Source: Brachynemurus nebulosus
Taxonomy: Eukaryota > Arthropoda > Insecta > Neuroptera > Myrmeleontidae
Direction of reading: 5' to 3'
Length of the DNA: 64,000 nt
NCBI GenBank assembly: GCA_035578155.1
Contig: JAPWDM010000005.1
Coordinates: forward strand, 35,488,108 to 35,552,107
Shown here piece after piece: positions 13,690 through 25,193 of the stretch. Each line of letters begins with the position of its first letter. Position 1 is the stretch's first letter. The notes below the pieces were generated by a model. It was not told the DNA's origin, did no database searches, and saw only the letters and a program-made list of their open reading frames with translations. The position numbers were made by a program, and so were the translations under genes.

Positions 13690-13840
13690 AGCTAATAAGT
13701 TATCACCACACCAAATTTCATCAATATAAGTCTAGTAGTTTTTACGTGATGCGTACACAGGCAGGCAGACAAAAAATTTAAAGATAGCTTTTCTTAATAT
13801 CTAAATTAATAACTATCTACAGTACCAGCACAATTTAAAA
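13690..13840 (+). repeat. Dispersed repeat, copy A (pair with 50207-50332)
   Basis: This stretch reads through aaatttcatca, ctagtagtttttacgtg, gtacacaggcaggcagac and tctaaattaataact. The same order occurs at 50207-50332 with moderate divergence. The CAGRCAGRCAG stretch preceded by agtagttttt resembles 3' tails of insect retroelements, but I cannot assign a family. Confidence 0.65.
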
Positions 13841-13985
13841 AAAAAATTAAGTATAGATCGTTTATCATTCCTTTTTAAATACTTGGTTTGGTCTAAGCAG
13901 TTATCTATCTACTAAGTTTTCCCATAATATACCTAATCCCTAATTTTTAGGAAATTTAATATATAACAATAAAACTTAAAAAAAA

Positions 13986-14270
13986 TCGGGCATCTACAAA
14001 CTAAATTGTCAGGAATGTGATAGTTTTTACATCGGTCAAACTGGCAGAAGTTTTGAAACCCGCAGAGCCGAACACTTCAGATGCTACAGAAACACGAAAT
14101 CTGACTTTTGCCAGACATTTAGTCGACACAAGACACATACCGGAGAGAAACGTTACATTTTTACATGAAGCAAATAAAGGACCCAGACTAAATATTTTAA
14201 CAGCAATAGAAATTTACAAATACAAATCTCAATTACTTTTAAATGATTATACCGATATTTATAATTCCAA
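13986..14270 (+). pseudogene. Penelope-like element GIY-YIG endonuclease relic
   Basis: Read from 13986, the frame gives SGIYKLNCQECDSFYIGQTG, which holds the paired GIY (13989-13997) and YIG (about 14025-14033) motifs of a GIY-YIG nuclease, a C-x2-C pair between them, and an R..R..EH segment just after. This order is characteristic of the C-terminal endonuclease of Penelope-like retroelements (PLEs), which nicks DNA to prime insertion. About 40 codons on, the reading shifts by one base near 14098-14112. The continuation is then in the frame opening at 14017 (ARHLVDTRHIPE, later LTAIEIYKYKSQ), the expected helical tail of the domain. I see no upstream reverse transcriptase, so this is a 5'-truncated, frameshifted copy. 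The ATG at 14017 is not a real start, because it lies in the wrong frame for the GIY-YIG core. Confidence 0.75.
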
Positions 14271-14560
14271 TTTATTTTGTTTTATAATTTTTGTATACGA
14301 CTGTATTTCCTACTTTATTTGTTTATAAGTTACTTGTCTCTAACCCACCTAAACTTGTTTTCCTTATTTTTGACTCCGCCCTCTACTTCTATCCCCACTA
14401 ATTTTCCATCATCCATTGTTACAATTTGTAAGTTAAGATTTAGAATAAATAGGCATGTATCTGTATGTAATCTTTACCCGTTTGAGAATGGTTATATTGA
14501 CCGAAACATGTCATAAGAGTTTTTATATTCAATAAAAGTGGTATTTTGCAAAGTAAAGTG
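14271..14560 (+). mobile_element. Probable 3' tail of the Penelope-like copy
   Basis: Non-coding sequence follows the endonuclease relic and includes a hairpin GGTTA-tat-TGACC directly followed by GAAAC (about 14484-14502), then an AATAAA signal at about 14531. A hairpin ending in CCGAAAC close downstream of the GIY-YIG domain is reminiscent of PLE tails and of stem II plus GAAAC of a hammerhead ribozyme. The CUGAUGA half is not preserved here. The right boundary is uncertain. Confidence 0.45.
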
Positions 14561-15196
14561 TTTTTATTTACTAATATCAAATATGGAATACCATAAATAC
14601 CAAATCTATTAAATCCCTAAAATTAAGTTAGTGTGCAACTAACTTTTCTTAAGAATTTTGGTGTAGATTGTGTAACACGATATGATGTATGTACGTTTAG
14701 GAAAATTCAGCAAACGATGCAAGTGAAGCAAAGAAACTAATACACGTATATGAATATTCGAGGTTCCTTTTTCCGTGCTGTATGTTTCACTTAATAGTTA
14801 TCGTCAGAATTTCCTTGACTTGGTGGAGTTGCCTTCTATCTACGTGTGTCCCTCGGTGTCTATGTCCCGTTCAACATCTGTCCAGCTATCCAATTCTACT
14901 TCACACGCTACTAAATCTTAATTCATTCATGAATTTTCTATTATATGCAAATAAAACAATGTCACAGCAAAAGACGCAATACATAAATTTAATAATATGA
15001 CATCATTTCCGTATACCCGGGCCGTTTCCCATTTGAGTAAGGAATAGTTCTCTATATTTTCTGGCGTATTAGATGAAAATTTGAGTTTCTGAAAATACGG
15101 TTGATTGAAGTTTATGTTTAGAAGGATCTATTTTGAGGGTAACAAAACTTATTATTTTTAATTTCACACAAAGGCTTGGCTGGAGAGAGGGAGGCA
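14561..15196. other. Unassigned DNA
   Basis: No supported gene or element end. The frame at 14782-15000 is an isolated ORF without recognisable motifs. Confidence 0.5.
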
Positions 15197-15204
15197 GTCG
15201 AAGT

Positions 15205-15804
15205 TAGGGATGTTGATATTTATAAAAAATATCGATATATATTGTATCGACGTTTTTCAAATATATCAATATCGCTTAGTGATATATCAAATAAAAATAT
15301 CGATTCTTCGATATATCGTTCATTTTTTACATTACTGAGGTACAGTAAAAGTAAATGACACATCTTTTTAAAAAAATTAAGTTTATTTGTCAAAAAATAA
15401 TATTTATGTATTTACAGAAAATAATTGTCAATATAGGTACCGTTGAATATTTATTAATAAATTTCTCTATCTTTGATAAATTTTGTGAAAATAGTAAAAA
15501 ATAAACTGTAATCTATTTGAAAATAGCAAGAAATAAATTGTAGTTTCTTCCCATTTTTTGATGGTCGTATACAAATACACAATATGTATGATATGTATAT
15601 AATATAAAAATATAATATATGGTTATAATCACCAATAATACATCTAATACATGATTTATTTTTGTAAGATATATCGCTGCCGATAGTGACATTTTAGTAT
15701 CGAACTATCGATATATCAAGTTGAAAAATATCATTCAAAAATATTAATATTTTGCAAAAAAAATATCGAATATTCGATATATCGATATAATATCAACATC
15801 CCTA
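15205..15804. mobile_element. hAT-type MITE with atatcgat word repeats
   Basis: Ends TAGGGATGTTGATATT and its inverted copy AATATCAACATCCCTA are exact matches. A perfect 8-bp duplication GTCGAAGT lies at 15197-15204 and 15805-15812. Both subterminal regions (15220-15325 and 15670-15790) are packed with atatcgat/tatcgata. The element is 600 bp and non-coding. The exact target duplication and TIR suggest a relatively recent insertion. Confidence 0.92.
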
Positions 15805-16316
15805 GTCGAAGTTCTAGCCTCGGGCTTGCAACGGGGACCCGAGGGGCCCTCTAGAAATGTCGATTCTTTAAAAAAAGATTAATTTTTGAATCGATTTAAA
15901 TCGAAATTAAAAAAATAAGTAGATTAAAAAAAATCGACTAAAAAAAAATCGATTCTGTGAGATCGATCCAAAAAATCAAAATTTTGAAAAGTTTAATAAA
16001 ATTAGCTGATAATTTCTGTTAAGGGACTTAATTGATATTCGTATTGTAAGGGACTTAATTGATATTGATTATCGTATAAAAGCGCCCTACATTATATTTG
16101 TAAAGGCGATGAGTTAACTTTTCAATTATAGCAAATAATGCAATTGAATATGTAGGAGGCATACCACGGAATGAACTAAGTTTATTCAAAAATTTCAGAC
16201 GAATTGATAAAAAAATGTTCTCTAAATAAATGGCTTTTGTGGGAAAGGGATCGTTTGCCAGATAGGTGGTCTTCCTTCCTTTTTTATTAATAGTCTTCCA
16301 CTGGACAAGATAGTGC

Positions 16317-16317
<1 letters not shown>

Positions 16318-16391
<74 letters not shown>
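16318..16391. repeat. (TA)n microsatellite
   Basis: About 37 uninterrupted TA units abut the left arm of the hairpin at 16391-16529. Confidence 0.98.
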
Positions 16392-16392
<1 letters not shown>

Positions 16393-16529
16393 TTTTTACT
16401 TGTTGTAAGCAACTTGAAATAGAATCATATATCTTACTCTTTTTAGATAATAAAATTTGCCTATACATAAATAGAGTAAGGCATATGATTCTATTTCAAT
16501 TTTTGAGATGCTTACAACGAGTAAAAAGT
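16391..16529. repeat. Fold-back hairpin next to (TA)n
   Basis: The left arm (16391-16439) begins ACTTTTTACTTGTTGTAAGC and contains gaaatagaatcatat. The right arm (16474-16529) is its reverse complement with a few mismatches and ends with gtaaaaagt. The loop is about 34 bp. This is non-coding; the minus-strand frames here simply read through the (TA)n. Confidence 0.8.
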
Positions 16530-16791
16530 GTATGTAGTTATATAGAGCCATATGAGGGGTTCGTTGATAACAACGAGTAAAAACTGACAATTAACAATAA
16601 CGTTTTTGGTGTTTCATTTTAACACATGTTTCTTTGTAGAATTACAAGTAAACTGAAATTATTTTTGCAAAAAATCGGTTCTCTATCTCTTACTTTTAAT
16701 ATTTGATTCATGAATCGATTCAACTGAAAAAAATCGAAAAAAGAATCGATTTTTTAAGCTTCGATTAATCGATTTAAAATCGACAACTCTA

Positions 16792-19044
16792 TTTTTCTCC
16801 ACTGCCTTGTTCACACAATAAACTACTGAATTCAATGCCCAATTTCATACAATACAGTATCTTTTGCGAAATTTCAATAAAAAATTGATTACCTATTTAA
16901 ATTAAATTGCTCTTGAGATGGACGGATCATTACAATATTTTTTCTTTCACTCATAATGTCACTCAAATTAAAAATGTTGTAAAATATTTCAACATGTCCT
17001 CGAGTTTTCATTTCGCACACATTTTCTTATATTCCTACTTGTTGGCTCTTTTGTTTCTCTCCGTTCCTTTCGTTAATTTAATTAAAGATATTAAGTAAGA
17101 TTAAAAGAGTTTAAAATGAGTACAGCCTTTACACATGTACGCAAACACCTCCAGGAAAAGAGAAAAAAAGTAATTATATAAATTAATTTTACTAATGGAC
17201 CGAACATATGTTCCATGAAATTAAAATTTCTTTTTAACAGGATTAAATGAAAAATGACAAACTTCTTAAAATATAAAGTCATTTTTAATATTTAATTTAA
17301 AAAAAAAGTAAAACATTATTTACACTTGACAAAGGGAATTATGCTTTTATTAATTTGTCTTGAAACATACTCATTTAATTAATTTACAATATGTATGTTT
17401 TCTATGCAATTGAAAGTGGTGTAAATAAAGTATTATTATCTTGATGGTCTGTTATGGAGAAGAAAGTATAATCACAGTATAAATAAAAGATTATTACCAT
17501 AGGCAGTAGCGAAACGCACTTTCTATCCTTTTTTGATATAAGTACAAACAATTATGTATGTGCGTTTTTACTTATGTGATTGTATGTGTTTGTACATGTG
17601 AGATTGAGGGTTGATAATGGTCATGTTAAATTATATATGAACAACTAAAAGCAACTTTCTTCAAAATGAATTGAGCAAACGCGAAATTGACGACAGTATT
17701 CAACACGAGAATTTAGATCGTCACGACCTGTTAACACCGACCACTGTCGAAATCGAAAATATTAACTGAATTATTATAAAATATTAATAATTATTTATTA
17801 TTTAACGTATTTTTACATAAGCATGCAAATTATAATAATTCATACGAATTTGCATCAAACGACACTCAGAAAAAACGTAAATTGAAATTTTGTTTTGAAT
17901 GATTTAAACAAAATTTAGCAGCACAAGAGTTATCACCAGACATTTTAAGCCACCATAATTAAATACATATCAGAAATATCTTACAGATCACAAAACACAC
18001 TAAAATTACAAGGAAATATCAAAAATAACTGATGACAAGCTTTAAATAAAAAAAATTTAATGACAATTAATATTCCACTGCCATCGTTGTTAAATATTTT
18101 AAAAAAGTCAGCAAAATTAAATAATTTACATAATTATCAACTGTAAATTTTCACAAAATTTGATCTGCAAATTTATTTTTCTAAATTAAATTTACTTTAG
18201 TGATGATATTTTCACTGTATTAGTATGCATAATGTTATGCATTATTTAGGTACATAACATGGATAACCCTTTGGAATTTTTGAATTCCAAATGACACTCT
18301 TACGTCATCTCGTTTCGTAACTGTTTGTGAAACAAATTATTATTTAAACTGTGGTATAATTATATGATAAGTGGCAAGATATTATTAACTGGTATGTAAG
18401 TATTGAAGAAAATTAATTTAAAAGGCCAATAAGTATTTATTTTCTAAATTTAATTTTTTACTTAGAAATGGCAACACTGTTAGTAAAATACATTAAACCA
18501 TTTGTTCGAAATAATCTGTGACAACAAAACTATTAAAATTTATTTTTTTAAATAAAAAAAGTCAAAATCATTTTTTTTGTATTTATGTGAAATAAAAGAA
18601 CAAGCTCCATATCAAATATTTATTTTACTTTTCAAAATGTATTTAAATTTATTGTTAAATAAACACAATAATAATAATATAATAATTAGGGCGTTTTGTA
18701 TGTTACATAAACCGTAATCGTACTGAACATATAATTTTCAAATTATAAAATTTACATAATATTAAAAATCATTGGAGAGCTAATATTTCAAAAAGTAAAA
18801 TTATTATATAAAATGAAATGCAAGTAGGTTTACCAATAACCGGTGGTTAAGGTTATATGTTACATTTTGAGAAAATATGTAAAATAAATGTATTGTGTAT
18901 GTAATTCTGTATTTTATGTATTTCTATAGATACAACAGCAGTAATCAGACTAATATAATAAAGAAATATAATAAGGTTTATGAGTTTGTTAGTGTGTTAG
19001 ATTGGAATAATTTCCAGAACTACCCAACCGATTTTAACACCTTG
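16792..19044. other. Unassigned AT-rich DNA, 2.2 kb
   Basis: No supported feature. The sequence ggcagtagcgaaacgc near 17500-17516 resembles the CAGTAGCG terminus of the hAT element at 39878, but no matching right end or duplication was seen. Confidence 0.5.
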
Positions 19045-19185
19045 ATAGTCATAATCTATATTGGCAAAATGCCCAACTGGTACACTATTGTGACAGTTAA
19101 TATACCTTATAGGGAATTGTTGACGTCCTACGACGTGGTGTGTGAGTTTACCTGGTTTTACTTAACGTTTATCAAGGTGTTAAAA
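19045..19185 (+). repeat. Dispersed repeat, copy A (pair with 27930-28090)
   Basis: The order ccaactggtacactatt, cagttaata, aattgttgacgt, ggtgtgtgagttt recurs in the same orientation at 27930-28090. The divergence and different stops in all frames argue against a shared protein. The family is unknown. Confidence 0.65.
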
Positions 19186-19189
19186 AAAC

Positions 19190-19560
19190 TTTACAACAGA
19201 TAGATGCTAGCATATCTTGTAAATGTTAAAATTATCCTGCAGGGTCCTAGAGTCTCAAAAGGACCCAAAGTAAACAGTTTGACGGTTTCCAAAATTTGCT
19301 GAAATATTATTGAGAGCTTGGAGAAAGTAGTGCTAGATTAAAATTGATCCCTACAGCTCGAAGGTCTCAAAAAGGACACAAAAGTACTTAATTGATCGTT
19401 GCCAATTTGCAGGGTATGACGAGCTCAAAAAGCAACCAAAATAAACGACTGGATAGATTTTTACCAATTTTGATATTTGAAAAATGAATGTGAGGTCAAA
19501 GTTGCCTTTAGAATCTTGGAACCCCAAACATGAACACGTAACGTTGCTTTTGCGATTAAT
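19190..19560. repeat. Degenerate tandem repeat, possible satellite relic
   Basis: Three related blocks centred on ctcaaaaggacccaaagta occur near 19255, 19367 and 19432, at spacings of about 112 and 65 bp. The ggacccaaa(a)gt core and following ttgacgg-like text recall the ~120-bp satellite at 34990-36905. The kinship is suggestive but not proven by eye. Confidence 0.4.
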
Positions 19561-20088
19561 TGTTGTTATCGGAAATTCACAAGAAAATATTCCAATAAAA
19601 GAAAAGAAAAGAAGAAAATTCAAAAGTAACAACGAGGAACTTCTTCGAAATTAAAACCAACCTTTTACCTGATATTCGAGTTAAACCTTCCCACACTAAA
19701 AATTACTTATATATATAACAACCTACACTAAAAAATTTGGTATCCTAAATTAAAATTCAGGGGCTGGACTCCTTGAATGTAATATTTCGCAACGATCATG
19801 TAGCAAATTATGTGACAGAAGTAATTATTTTGTTACGTAATCCACTCTTGTGCTAGTTTTTTCTAAGTAATTTCCCATAATATCACATGTAGTACACGAT
19901 ATATATTTCAGGTTTAATTAAACCAATACTTCTGACCCGAATCATTGATTATTATTATTGCATATAGTATATAAATAAATTTATCACAAAAATCATATAA
20001 TACTGAACTAAATATTTATGTTTAAATAGTTCATATTCACATATTATATTTACAGTGCAAAACGTTATTTAAATTCATTTTTGCCTCT

Positions 20089-20090
<2 letters not shown>

Positions 20091-20164
<74 letters not shown>
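20091..20164. repeat. (TA)n microsatellite
   Basis: A pure TA run of about 74 bp between AT-rich flanks. The flanking 19561-20090 and 20165-20386 hold nothing else that I can support. Confidence 0.98.
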
Positions 20165-20165
<1 letters not shown>

Positions 20166-20388
20166 GTAACGTAGATATGGGCATTTATGAATAATAATAA
20201 TAATATAGAACCTTTTGAATTTTAATTATAACATGGAAAAATGATTAAAATGCTTTAAAATATGACATTTGAATTATATTTTATATAATATATTTAAACA
20301 TGTATCTTTTACACAAATGTCATAATATGGGTATATATGAATAAATATTAGACATGCACTTACTAAAAGTATGACCTAATACAATGTA

Positions 20389-21330
20389 GGGGAGATCCTT
20401 GTGCCTGGGGACACTTTCGTTTAAAACTTCATAACTTGAGTAAAAATTAATGTATGACTTCGAATATTGAAAATTCTCTAAGCACACAACAACATCTTAA
20501 TATTATGATACAATATATCACGATATTGTGTTTCATTTTTGCGAAAATTTTAAATTCGAATTTGAAAAAATCGAGGATATTTGTCCCAAGGTACAATCAC
20601 AGCTTGTACCTTGGGACACCAATCGTTGTACCTTGGAACAAACTATGCAAGCCATTTTAAGCTTTGAAAGCAAAATATATATTCTACTTTTTTTTAGGAG
20701 CAATAAAAATTGTTTGGTTTTACTTGCAATTATTTACATTATAGAAAGAAAATGGCATTTTTGACGTTTTCTTCATTGGGCTTTGGTCGGCTGACTTTGT
20801 TTTTACTTCGCGGCATCTGGATAGATAAAGACAAATATTGAAAACAAACTTACCTATAAACCTCTGTAAGAAAAATAATGCCTTGTACCTTGGGACCGCC
20901 CCAAGGTACAAAAAATTTGCTGTCCCAAGGTACAAGTTTCAATTGCATACAATAAAGTGTGGTTATATTTTTTAATTAGGGAAATCCAGTAATATACATA
21001 CGTCAAAATAAATAGTTACGAATGTGTATAATAACTATTTTTATCTTTAATCATTTACTCATCTCAAAATACTTCGAGTAAAATGATAATTTATATGGAT
21101 TACAAAAAAAAAAAAAAAAAAAAAAAAACATGCCAAAAATCTCAAAACCTTGCACCTAGAAGAAACGAGTCGACTATTACTGGAGTTATGGCCGATTTCA
21201 CTGCGTGTGTTTTGAGTATTTGTGTCAAATACTCATTAAATGTCACTACTAATCATTTTACAATACATTGATTCTCAAATTATGGGCTTGTCCCGAGGTA
21301 CAAGGTGTCCTGAGGTACAAGGATCTCCCC
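20389..21330. mobile_element. TA-flanked element with gtaccttgggac words
   Basis: TIR GGGGAGATCCTTGT(A/G)CCT is present at both ends, flanked by TA (20387-20388, 21331-21332). The word gtaccttgggac and its complement gtcccaaggtac occur repeatedly: around 20583-20640 and 20882-20932, and as variants tgtcccgaggtac and tgtcctgaggtac at the right tip. A poly(A) tract lies near 21104-21128. It is 942 bp with no transposase frame. The small frames at 20454-20764 and 20720-20935 run across the words and are unlikely to be genes. Confidence 0.82.
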
Positions 21331-21332
21331 TA

Positions 21333-21864
21333 TATTATATGCAGGGACGTGTCAAACTCTCAAATTAAGAGGGAATCACATTTTTTTAAAGGTTTCATAA
21401 TGTTTCTTTGATATTGCAAATTTTAAAATGTACCCAAATTACCATTAAAAGAACGACTTCGGAAACCAACAATTCTCTTCTAGTTTCATCATTCTGTTCT
21501 TTCATTAACGGTTTTTGAAGCACTGAAAAAATCTTAGTAAATTTGCTGACGTCACCAAATTAAAATATTAAATTTTCCTCAAAACAAACCATATGCTGAA
21601 ATGATTTGAATTAATACAAATGACTGAATTCGGGTGTAAATTTCACCAATTCTTTTTATAAAATAAATGTGTCTGATCCAACACAAATTTTTTTCTAGTG
21701 GTCCTAAATAAGTACCTAGTCAGATATTTTCCTGATAACATCTAGTGAAAATTAGTCCAAATCCTTTACCTTTTAATATAACTATGTATCAAATGGTACT
21801 GGTTACATATTCGACTGAACTTCGAAGATTATCTTTTTATATGAGTTTTTTTTTAGATAATAAA
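21333..21864. other. Unassigned AT-rich spacer
   Basis: No feature supported between the two TA-flanked elements. Confidence 0.5.
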
Positions 21865-21866
21865 TA

Positions 21867-23155
21867 GGGGAGACAGGGGCTAGTATTAACGGGGCTAAGT
21901 ATTAACAGGCCATTTTCCGCCAAACTACGGACGAAAAAATTAAGTACGTCCGGTTGCTGTCATCAGTAGATGACCACGGACACGTTGTGACCAGTCAGTC
22001 TTCGGCCGGTTGCTGCAAAACAAAGTTGTGAGTAAGGCGTAGATTTTATTAGGTAAAAGAACATTTTTAAGTCGACGGTTTTTTGATTTGAAGCATGATT
22101 GTATACCTAAAAGAGACTAAATTTATTTCAAACGGTAGCATATACCATCTGGTATTGTATTTTGTTTAAATTTTACCGCATTATCAACGTATTCTTTTTA
22201 AAAATTTAAATTTGTTAAAAATTTACCTTCGGGGCAAGTATTAACAAAATGCATGGGGTAAGTATTAACATGGTAACATTTACCTCGTTTAAATTTTATG
22301 CAACAAAGACAATGTTTTTAACTTCCGTATAAGGAGGTTATTGTATTCTACCCGATTTCAAAATCCAAGTATCGTCATTTTCATGCTTCGAGGTTACCAA
22401 AATTTTTTTCGTGACATTGCCAAATATGTTTGCATGTATGTGTGTGTACATATGTGAGTGTTAAATTTAAATGGTTTTAATTTTTATATCTTTTCTGCAG
22501 TGAAGCAGAGGAAGAGTTTTGCTTGATCTGAGTTACCATATATTTCATTAATTATAATAATGTTAAATAAGACGAAGACTAATTTTTTAATAAGTAAATA
22601 TTTTTTTAATTTAGAAGATATTAAAAGATTGTGGTTGTCTATCGAAGACTGAAAATTTACCAATTTTTGTTTCGTTATCAAGGTCAAACTGACGTAATTT
22701 GCTACTTAATAAGGACTGACTAACTATTGCCTCAGAAAAAATTAAAATAATGATTATCTTTAATTAATTAAGTAAAGATAAATTTAAAATAAGAATTTTC
22801 TATGTCAAATTAATTCCTTTCTAATAATAAACACGTTTAATAATATACTTTGTTTTATTTCCTATAAGTACATATCTACATACAAAATATCATAATCATA
22901 TTAAAACTCTATTGTTAATACTTACCCCAACGTTGTTAAAACTTGGCCCAAAAGTGGGTTTAGTATTAACAAATACGTTTTTTAAGAAAATGGGTTTTTT
23001 CATAGAAAGAACAAGGGATATGTAAGTTTTTTTATCAAAAATTATAGACAGATAGTTGATGCTTCATAACGTTTACAAAAAAAATCGCTAACTAGTTTCA
23101 TTTCCGTTTAATATGTAAAAAAGTAAAATCTGTTAGTACATGCCCCTGTCTCCCC
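21867..23155. mobile_element. TA-flanked element with ggggtaagtattaaca words
   Basis: TIR GGGGAGACAGGGGC is perfect at both ends, flanked by TA (21865-21866, 23156-23157). The word gg(g)gc/taagtattaaca recurs at 21878-21910 (twice), at about 22233 and 22256, and inverted near 22912-22970. It ends as the variant tgttagtacatgcccc at the right tip. The element is 1,289 bp. Its first eight bases GGGGAGAC nearly equal the GGGGAGAT of the neighbouring 20389 element, so the two may be served by related transposases. No DDE motif seen. Confidence 0.85.
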
Positions 23156-23157
23156 TA

Positions 23158-24024
23158 CCGCTGATAAATCAATTTTTTTTTTTTACAAAAAAGAAGGTAT
23201 TTACTAAAATTTCGCCATAATGAGTACGAATCCTTTGGCACTCTTATCACTCTTATTGTCTATACTTTATTTGGCCAGCTAATATAATATGCACAGCCTG
23301 TATCCACATATGTTTAAATATACGTATATTTTATGATATTATATATTTTGGTGAGTATCAAATGTACTAGTACTAGTAGGTATTTACAGCCTCAATCAGT
23401 CATTGATGACGGCGCCTACTGAACTAACACTATATTTGAATAACATTAAATGCCTAAAATTGTGGGAAATTGACAAGGAGGTAAGCAAATAGATAGACGT
23501 ATAGACAGGTAGCTGGAAGTTTATTCTATCGTTCATTGGATTTGATGTATTACGAAAAGTGAACGCAAATAATGATTTGACGGAGTTATACGGTCCGTTT
23601 GATATGAAAAAATATATTTAAAATTATAGGTGACCAAGGGGTCAAACTAATATTATGATAGTTAGTATTCCGAGTGTAGCAGAAAAGTGACGTAAAATCT
23701 TCCCTACTTCGCATTACTATGTTGTGTGAGTACACAATGTTTGCTTCTGTGTGCGTATTCACATACACAACTACAAAACACGTATTATCAGATAGACCAA
23801 CGTGCAGCTCAAGCAATAATGGTATTACAATACACAACAATCGTAGTGTATTCGGTCACCTCACCGACTGAGTAAATGCCTTAAGCTGTGACAGACCAAC
23901 AAATGACATCAAGCGAGCTACACTTTTTTATTTTAGTTTGCTTCTAGTGTTCTATGCAGGTGACTGACAGTGTATGATTAAAATGACAGTGTATGATTAA
24001 AATTCATAGTTACGGGAATATGTA
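23158..24024. other. Unassigned DNA with a short tandem duplication
   Basis: Mostly featureless. A ~20-bp unit, tgacagtgtatgattaaaa, is duplicated at about 23964-24002. Confidence 0.5.
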
Positions 24025-24235
24025 TAATATATTTCACTTAAATTTAAACATGATTCATCACTTACGAATTTAAGGAATTCCCATTTTCTTAGCTTTATCT
24101 CTTTCAAATGCGTAAATTTTAAATTTGGAGTTTGTTTTTAGAAAAAAATAGAAGATCGATTCGTTTCGAATATAAGAAATATTTAATTTTTTAACGATGG
24201 CTCATGCTCAGTTGTATTTGAAACGGGGTATACTT
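24025..24235 (+). repeat. Dispersed repeat, copy A (pair with 39410-39622)
   Basis: The segment atttcacttaaatttaaaca to tgtatttgaaacggggtata aligns by eye, in the same orientation, along its whole ~210 bp with 39410-39622. Shared blocks include ttagctttatctttt and tttaattttttaacgatg. It is non-coding; the family and boundaries are unknown. Confidence 0.7.
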
Positions 24236-25191
24236 ATTATTTTGATTTATTTATGTATTTCTCTTAGCAGTAAACAGAATGTACAATATGTATAATCCCA
24301 GGTTACCCAGTTGGTGGAAGGTTAATAAATTACATAACATATCATCAAATTTTAAAAAGAGAACTAGAATCTTAAGTAGAAGACGGAACGTTTTTCTAGA
24401 AAAATTCTGGACTGACTGGAAGAGGACAAAATTTTCTAGACGTGATTTATTGTTTTTCGAAATTCAATGAAAAATTCTGGAGTTCATATTGTCGTGTCAC
24501 ACTCACCCATGTAATTTTAGCTTGCTGATTTGAATCAACCGAGTTTAACTGCTCGGAAAAGTGATAATAATTTTGGGAGTTCGGTTATATTCGGTAATAA
24601 TTTTTATTTTACTTTGATTTTTTGTATTGATTATCCAATTTAATTCATAAAATTAGCAATTACAATAAGTAAAACTTAATTATGACCATTTAAATAACTC
24701 TGAAAACAATATTTAAACCATACCCAAAATATTTCACACTTGCCAACAAAATAAATCCATTAGCTAAATGATGAAAAAAGGGAACACTTAATTTTATTTT
24801 GGGTATACTTAGTTGGAAAAATATTTCCTCATCGTTTCAAATCTCTTGAACATTCTTTCGTTCGTTACGTCTTCTATATACCTACGTCTGTAAAATGTCC
24901 AAATATTTCAATTTGGTAGTTGAGTTTTGAATGAAGATCATCATCGTATACGATGAAGGAATCGACCACGAGTTATGTGATGGTACAGCCAACGGTACGA
25001 CCATGCAACCGACCGGACGGATTGGTGCCAGCGAATCGAGTTTGTTGTACCATGATGAACAACCTCCGTGGAATACACAATATGTGTAAAATTTATCTGC
25101 CACGGAGTGAAACATTCTGTGGCAAATGTTTTATACATGAAGAGTTGGTTGGATCGAGCATTTACAGTGTGCGCCAAAAATTTTTCTATTA
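24236..25191. other. Unassigned DNA with a GC-richer patch
   Basis: The patch at about 24940-25180 is richer in GC than its flanks and is open in three frames (24953-25252 plus, 24882-25115 and 24941-25177 minus). None gives a motif I recognise, so I make no gene call. It could be eroded transposon coding sequence. Confidence 0.4.
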
Positions 25192-25193
25192 TA

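Larger units (their letters stand above)
15852..16791. mobile_element. Probable hAT-type element with aatcgatt words, holding a (TA)n
   Basis: Left end TAGAAATGTCGATT and inverted right end TAGAGTTGTCGATT match at 12 of 14 positions. Both ends are followed by clusters of aatcgatttaaatcga-type words. I do not find a convincing target duplication, so the exact ends are approximate. A 74-bp (TA)n (16318-16391) and a long hairpin (16391-16529) sit in the middle and may be a separate insertion. Confidence 0.6.

Noticed and set aside
17500..17516. Second hAT copy starting ggcagtagcgaaacgc
   Set aside because: No inverted partner or 8-bp duplication was found nearby; similarity to CAGTAGCGTAGCG is only partial.
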